Shown in pieces: positions 13,924 to 17,058 of a stretch of DNA of 17,058 bases (position 1 is the first letter of the stretch; each line of letters opens with the position of its first letter). Source of the stretch: Vulcanimicrobiota bacterium (GTDB lineage: Bacteria > Vulcanimicrobiota > Xenobia > Xenobiales > JADMJV01); assembly GCA_023447635.1 (NCBI GenBank), contig JAEXNA010000002.1, positions 1 to 17,058 of the forward strand, in the 5' to 3' direction. The translations under genes were made by a program, and so were the position numbers. Below the pieces are notes generated by a model. That model did no database searches. It saw only the letters and a list, made by a program, of their open reading frames with translations, and had not been told where the DNA came from.

Positions 13924-14372
13924 CGCAGGAGGAGCCGCTCGTCTCGGTGGTCTCGGCCGTGGTCTCTGGGCCCGGGCTGACCACGCTCTCGATGCCCGTC
14001 GAGTCAGGGCCAGTCGTAACCTCTGCTCAGGTCCCTGGGCCTGGTCTCACGCTCACCTCGGCCAGTCAGCCCGGGCCGGGGCTCTCGGTGCTATCGGCTC
14101 AGGTCTCTGGCCCGCCGGGGCGGCCGGGAGCGGACGGCGCCGGCGCGACGATCCGAGAGCGCCTTATCGGACCTCAGGACGGCGAGAACCGACGTTTCAC
14201 CACGACTCGAGCGGTACTACCCCAGACTGCCAGCGTCGAGCTGAATGGCCTCGGCCAAGACCCTCTCGCACACTTCGCTATTACCGGACCTAGGGAAGTC
14301 ACACTGGGCATCGCCCCGCCATCCTGGTGGTCACTGATCATCTCTTATCAACCAGACGAAACGACCCTATAG
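13920..14372 (+). CDS. Fibre protein with Pro/Gly repeats and short collagen-like run
   Basis: This 150-aa protein has three parts. Residues 7-67 hold about five imperfect units of 10-13 residues ending in GPG (consensus L(S/T)x(L/V)SAxVxGPG). Residues 64-75 are Gly-X-Y triplets (GPP GRP GAD GAG). The C-terminal domain, from about residue 78, has the strand pattern RFTTTRAVLPQTASVELNG and ends with PPSWWSLIISYQPDE. The last domain resembles small beta domains common in tail fibres (VxLNG, then a P-rich turn and a final strand ending in Y). The start is GTG 13920 in a GTGA overlap. An AGGAGG follows rather than precedes it, so coupling is likely. It probably forms a trimeric stalk next to the fibre. 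Confidence 0.6.
   Translation: MTQEEPLVSVVSAVVSGPGLTTLSMPVESGPVVTSAQVPGPGLTLTSASQPGPGLSVLSAQVSGPPGRPGADGAGATIRERLIGPQDGENRRFTTTRAVLPQTASVELNGLGQDPLAHFAITGPREVTLGIAPPSWWSLIISYQPDETTL
13938..14144 (+). repeat. Coding repeats: five GPG-ending units plus Gly-X-Y run
   Basis: Units read LVSVVSAVVSGPG, LTTLSMPVESGPV, VTSAQVPGPG, LTLTSASQPGPG and LSVLSAQVSGPPG, followed by GRP GAD GAG. At the DNA level the units share TCTGGGCCCGG/CCTGGGCCTGG-type cores but are diverged, so this is an old amplification or is maintained by protein-level selection. Confidence 0.8.
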
Positions 14373-14381
14373 GAGAAACGC

Positions 14382-15125
14382 ATGGCTTTTTTCGACGCCA
14401 CCCAACAGATTGATAAACTCCAGGTCAAAGACCTCACGACCGACCTGGAGGCCCTGGTCCCCCTCACTCAGAAGGGCGCCGCAAACGGCGTTGCAACCCT
14501 GGACAGCGCGGGGAAGATCCCCGCGTCGCAGATTCCGGCCATGGCGATGGAACGCACCGTGGTCGTGGCCAACGAGAGCGCAAAGAATGCCCTGACCTCC
14601 GCCCAGGTTCAGAACGGCGACCTGGTCAAGGTCAACTCCTCGCCGGTAGCCGTCTACACGGTCGCCGACGAGACGCTTCTGCCGGGGGCCAGTGCGTTCA
14701 TTCTCCTGCTCACCGGGTCGACCGCGCCCGTGGATTCGGTCTTCGGTCGTATCGGCGCGGTAACAGCGCAGGCCGGGGACTACGACTCCGAACAGATCAC
14801 CTACGCCGGTGCCGTAGCCGGGGCGGCGAACGTGGAAGCCGCGCTGGACTCGCTGCAGACCCAAGTCGACAACGTGCAGCCGATCCCGACCTTCCTGGAC
14901 GGCACTCCGAGCGGCACCCCGAACGGCACGCTAAAGGATTTCGGTCTTCGTGTTGGCGGCGTAGCTCGAGCCGTGGTTCCGGGAAGCCTCGCGGTGTTCA
15001 CGAATAACCTCTGGTTCGACCCTTCCGGCTACACGCTAACTAGCGGGAACACCGTGATCACCTTCACGACCGCACCGCCGAGCGGGACTCGCATCCGCAC
15101 CCTTGGCCAGGCTGTGCCTGTCTAA
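14382..15125 (+). CDS. Tail fibre protein, proximal part
   Basis: This 247-aa protein carries sequence signatures widespread in phage tail fibres: KGAANGVATLDSAGKIPASQ (residues 31-50) and SVFGRIGAVTAQAGDYDSEQ (119-138). These are normally linker and registration segments of a trimeric fibre. The first 30 residues are a short helix (QIDKLQVKDLTTDLEALVPL) that may form a coiled-coil trimer. The middle has a beta region with a VAVYTVADE strand. The C-terminal 60 residues (RAVVPGSLAVFTNN, then TITF-like strands and PPSGTRI) form a VxFTxxPPSGT-type domain. ATG 14382 follows AGGAG by 6 bases. The stop overlaps the next ATG (TAATG), and the expected C-terminal fibre motifs occur in that next gene. 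Confidence 0.8.
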   Translation: MAFFDATQQIDKLQVKDLTTDLEALVPLTQKGAANGVATLDSAGKIPASQIPAMAMERTVVVANESAKNALTSAQVQNGDLVKVNSSPVAVYTVADETLLPGASAFILLLTGSTAPVDSVFGRIGAVTAQAGDYDSEQITYAGAVAGAANVEAALDSLQTQVDNVQPIPTFLDGTPSGTPNGTLKDFGLRVGGVARAVVPGSLAVFTNNLWFDPSGYTLTSGNTVITFTTAPPSGTRIRTLGQAVPV

Positions 15126-16045
15126 TGGATCCCTTCGCCAGCCAACGCATCGACGAGGACCAGATCCTCGTCACGGATGCTAGCGGGTCCCCGGTCGCTT
15201 CGTCTCTGCTGGTGACGGCGGATCTGGCCGGTGGGTCCGCTGGTAGGATCGGCACGCTCAAGGTGAACCTGGGCGCGACGGCCGCGCCTGGGGGGTCAGA
15301 CGGCTTCCTGTCTGGTTACCGCGTCGGATCGATCTGGCGCTGGGGCTCGCGCTGGTGGCTGTGCTACGGCGACGCGCTCTGGAGAGAGGTGGCGGACGCC
15401 GCCGCCCTCGTGGCCCTCGCCAACGCGGTAGACACGCTGGAAAGCCGCTGGGTATATACGGCCGCCCCTCTGATCGGGGGCGGAAATATCGGCGCAGGGG
15501 ACGTCGTGCTCTCGATGAGCAAGGCGGGGATGTCAGGCAGTGGATGGCTGAGCCAGGCCGATTGGCAGTCGTTCAATAGCCGCGCTCCAGGCGAGGACTT
15601 TCTCTACGGGTATCGGGCCTCCAGCGAATCACCGTCCGTCACGCTGACTGGTTCCGCTGGCTATGTCACGTTTGCATTCAACGCCGACAATAGCAGCGCT
15701 GGCTCTATCTCCGGCACAAATGGGATCAGCCTAAATCAGGGCTCTGGGTCCTGGTTGCTCCTCTACCAGGTGTCAGGCTGGATCACCGGGGCGACTACAG
15801 GAGAGATGACGGCGAGCGTGGCTGACAGCGGTGTGGGATACGCACGCAACACCCAGAGCCAGAGCCGTTGGTACAACAACGGAGGAGTAGCCACGAACTG
15901 GACGATGTCGGGCATGCGCTATATCCACCAGAGCGACCTCGCCAGTGCCGCCCGCATCTACCGCCTCCGGCTAGATTACGTGTCAGGTATGGCTCCGGCC
16001 GTCGCGTGCGCCCAATTTATGGCCATTCGCCAATCAGGAGGCTAA
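15125..16045 (+). CDS. Tail fibre protein, distal part with C1q/TNF-like tip
   Basis: This 306-aa protein continues the fibre. Residues 60-90 form a Trp-rich strand region (GYRVGSIWRWGSRWWLC). Residues 112-153 hold the usual fibre pattern AAPLIGGGNIGAGDVVLS and GWLSQADWQSFNSR. The last 150 residues are all-beta with YQVSGWITGAT and a final strand ACAQFMAIRQSGG, resembling trimeric C1q/TNF-like receptor-binding tips. The tip call is from strand pattern, not from a diagnostic motif. It starts at TAATG, so it probably depends on termination-reinitiation from the previous gene. It may recognise the host receptor. A later AGGAGG near its end serves the next gene. Confidence 0.7.
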   Translation: MDPFASQRIDEDQILVTDASGSPVASSLLVTADLAGGSAGRIGTLKVNLGATAAPGGSDGFLSGYRVGSIWRWGSRWWLCYGDALWREVADAAALVALANAVDTLESRWVYTAAPLIGGGNIGAGDVVLSMSKAGMSGSGWLSQADWQSFNSRAPGEDFLYGYRASSESPSVTLTGSAGYVTFAFNADNSSAGSISGTNGISLNQGSGSWLLLYQVSGWITGATTGEMTASVADSGVGYARNTQSQSRWYNNGGVATNWTMSGMRYIHQSDLASAARIYRLRLDYVSGMAPAVACAQFMAIRQSGG

Positions 16046-16046
16046 G

Positions 16047-16604
16047 GTGATCCTCGAATTCCAATACCCGCTCGTCGTCGGCCCGCAGTGGGTCCAGTTT
16101 TCGGCCGTCGGCCATGAACCGCTCACCGTCGTCGAGCTAGAGCTCGCTGTGGGCCAGGCCTCGTCCGACCGCGCGATGGAGGCCGCCCAACTGCTCCGCC
16201 AGCAGATCGTCGCCGACGGAGGTCCCGAGCTCGAGCTCCGCGAGGAGTATCTGCCGATGGCCCCGCCCGAGCCGACCCGTTACGAGCGAGTGCTCCAGAT
16301 CTACCTCGACAGGGCTGGGCCCAATGCCGGACCGCCCCAGCGCGTGATCGCTCGCTGGGCGGCGACCAACCACATCCGGATCGAGGACGCGGTGCCTGGC
16401 TGGGACGAGCACTCGGTCCTCAGCCTTCTCGCGGCTCCGCGTACCACCCAGATCACGGCCGCGCTGACTACGTTCGGTTGGGGCGTGGCCATGTCGCTGC
16501 TCTCCACCGCCACGACCGAACATCACCCATTGGCCACCCCGGACCTGATCGCCGAGTATCTCGACGCCTGCCGGGCAGAGGGCGTGATTCCGCCCGGCCA
16601 ATAA
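16047..16604 (+). CDS. Protein of unknown function after the fibre genes
   Basis: I do not recognise this 185-aa protein. It starts VILEFQYPLVVGPQWVQF (GTG) and is acidic. Its first half has strands followed by a helix (SSDRAMEAAQLLRQQIVADG). Its second half is helical, with RWAATNHIRIEDAVPGWDEH and a hydrophobic GWGVAMSLLST stretch, ending in DLIAEYLDACRAEGVIPPG. No convincing membrane span or signal peptide is present. AGGAGG (16036-16041) precedes GTG by 5 bases, and the gene begins one base after the fibre stop TAA. It may be a fibre chaperone or a tail accessory; position is the only support. Confidence 0.7.
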   Translation: MILEFQYPLVVGPQWVQFSAVGHEPLTVVELELAVGQASSDRAMEAAQLLRQQIVADGGPELELREEYLPMAPPEPTRYERVLQIYLDRAGPNAGPPQRVIARWAATNHIRIEDAVPGWDEHSVLSLLAAPRTTQITAALTTFGWGVAMSLLSTATTEHHPLATPDLIAEYLDACRAEGVIPPGQ

Positions 16605-16609
16605 CCCCA

Positions 16610-16623
16610 GAGGGCTCGCCCTC
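16610..16623 (+). other. GC-rich hairpin after the unknown gene
   Basis: GAGGGCTCGCCCTC is perfectly self-complementary and folds as a 5-bp GAGGG/CCCTC stem with a CTCG loop, 6 bases after the TAA. No T-run follows, so it is not a clear terminator. It lies 7 bases before the larger start-codon hairpin at 16631-16664. Confidence 0.5.
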
Positions 16624-16630
16624 ACGACCT

Positions 16631-16664
16631 GGCCACGAGGCCCTGAAAGGAGGGCCTCGTGGCC
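16631..16664 (+). promoter_or_regulatory. Perfect hairpin covering the RBS and start codon of the holin-like gene
   Basis: GGCCACGAGGCCCT (16631-16644) pairs without mismatch with AGGGCCTCGTGGCC (16651-16664) around a GAAAGG loop. The Shine-Dalgarno AAAGGAGGG (16646-16654) is half in the loop and half in the 3' arm, and the start GTG (16659-16661) is inside the 3' arm. When folded, the stem would block initiation. No T-run follows, so termination is not the obvious purpose. Confidence 0.85.
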
Positions 16665-16997
16665 CCTATCCGACGCAAGAAAATCCAGGGCTTCCTACGC
16701 GAGGGAGCGTTCTTGGCCACCGCCGCAGCCGGCGGCGGCCTGACCCTGTTTGCCGACGTCGCTAGCGGCGGCGACGACTCGAACCTGTTCCTGAAGCTCC
16801 TGGGCCAACTTGGCGCAGCCGGCGGTTTCTGGCTGCTGTGCAGAGACAAGGACAAGCGTTGCGACGAGCTTTCGGACCGCCTGGTCGCGGCTGAGCAGCG
16901 CCACGCTGGCGAGATCGCCGACATTCGAGCAGAGACCGCCGCCGAGCGCAGCCAATTTGTTACGGCCCTACTTGGCCAGAAAGGAAAGGCGAAATGA
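16659..16997 (+). CDS. Small membrane protein, holin-like candidate
   Basis: This 112-aa protein has a basic N-terminus (APIRRKKIQ). A hydrophobic, Ala/Gly-rich segment follows at about residues 14-32 (GAFLATAAAGGGLTLFADV). A second lies at about 43-60 (FLKLLGQLGAAGGFWLLC), and then a charged heptad-like C-terminal helix (DELSDRLVAAEQRHAGEIAD). Two spans, small size and position after the fibre genes suit a class II-type holin or another lysis-linked membrane protein. A membrane-anchored tail or fibre accessory cannot be excluded. The GTG start has a strong AAAGGAGG site, but both lie within a perfect 14-bp hairpin, implying translational control. It overlaps the next gene by ATGA. Confidence 0.6.
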   Translation: MAPIRRKKIQGFLREGAFLATAAAGGGLTLFADVASGGDDSNLFLKLLGQLGAAGGFWLLCRDKDKRCDELSDRLVAAEQRHAGEIADIRAETAAERSQFVTALLGQKGKAK

Positions 16998-17058
16998 GCG
17001 AACCCACCTGGCTCCTGATCGCACCAGCAGAGGACCCCAAGAGCGCCCGGGCCATCTC
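16994..17058 (+). CDS. Partial gene, start only
   Basis: An ATG overlaps the holin-like stop (ATGA) with AAGGAAAGG upstream. The visible 21 residues begin MSEPTWLLIAPAEDPKSARAI and run off the window end. There are too few residues to name the product. A lysis enzyme or accessory would suit the context, but nothing in these residues shows it. Confidence 0.6.
   Translation, partial: MSEPTWLLIAPAEDPKSARAI

Noticed and set aside
1..17058. CRISPR array, tRNA genes, insertion sequences, attachment sites
   Set aside because: No regularly spaced direct repeats, cloverleaf-like segments, transposase frames or integrase context were seen on either strand.

Overview
The window is the late structural region of a tailed double-stranded DNA phage or prophage, with every gene on the + strand and about 61% GC by eye. 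It holds one tail tube gene, lambda-type G/GT tail chaperones and a long tape measure gene, but no contractile sheath gene. This points to a long, flexible, non-contractile tail (siphovirus morphology). The sequence does not fix the host; good Shine-Dalgarno sites and GC-rich codons fit a GC-rich bacterium. Portal, terminase, protease, integrase, tRNA and CRISPR sequences are all absent from this window.

Layout: (1) Head and neck, 1-3924: HK97-fold major capsid protein, a probable capsid cement protein, head-tail connector, head-closure protein, a gp10-like tail completion protein and a tail terminator. (2) Tail, 3925-8949: tail tube, chaperone G, its -1 frameshift extension T, and the tape measure protein. 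(3) Tail tip, 8946-13504: a small Dit-like candidate, a gp27-like hub, an 83-aa protein, and an 898-aa Trp-rich protein I do not recognise. (4) Fibre, 13519-16045: a BppU-like small protein, a Pro/Gly-repeat protein with a short collagen-like run, and two adjacent genes that together carry the usual tail-fibre linker motifs. (5) 16047-17058: an unknown protein, a small holin-like membrane protein, and the start of a further gene.

Packing is very tight. Most genes meet at ATGA, GTGA, TGATG or TAATG overlaps, so translational coupling is probably the default. The largest gaps are 1210-1307, 3925-3993 and 16605-16658 (under 100 bases each); no stretch over 300 bases lacks a gene. All three gaps hold strong inverted repeats. 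One is a perfect 34-base palindrome after the capsid gene. One is a hairpin plus T-run ahead of the tail tube gene, whose last part is repeated ahead of the capsid gene. One is a perfect 14-bp stem that encloses both the Shine-Dalgarno and the start codon of the holin-like gene. These RNA-level elements, the canonical GGGAAAC frameshift site and the unrecognised 898-aa tail-tip protein with its small neighbour are the most interesting parts of the window.
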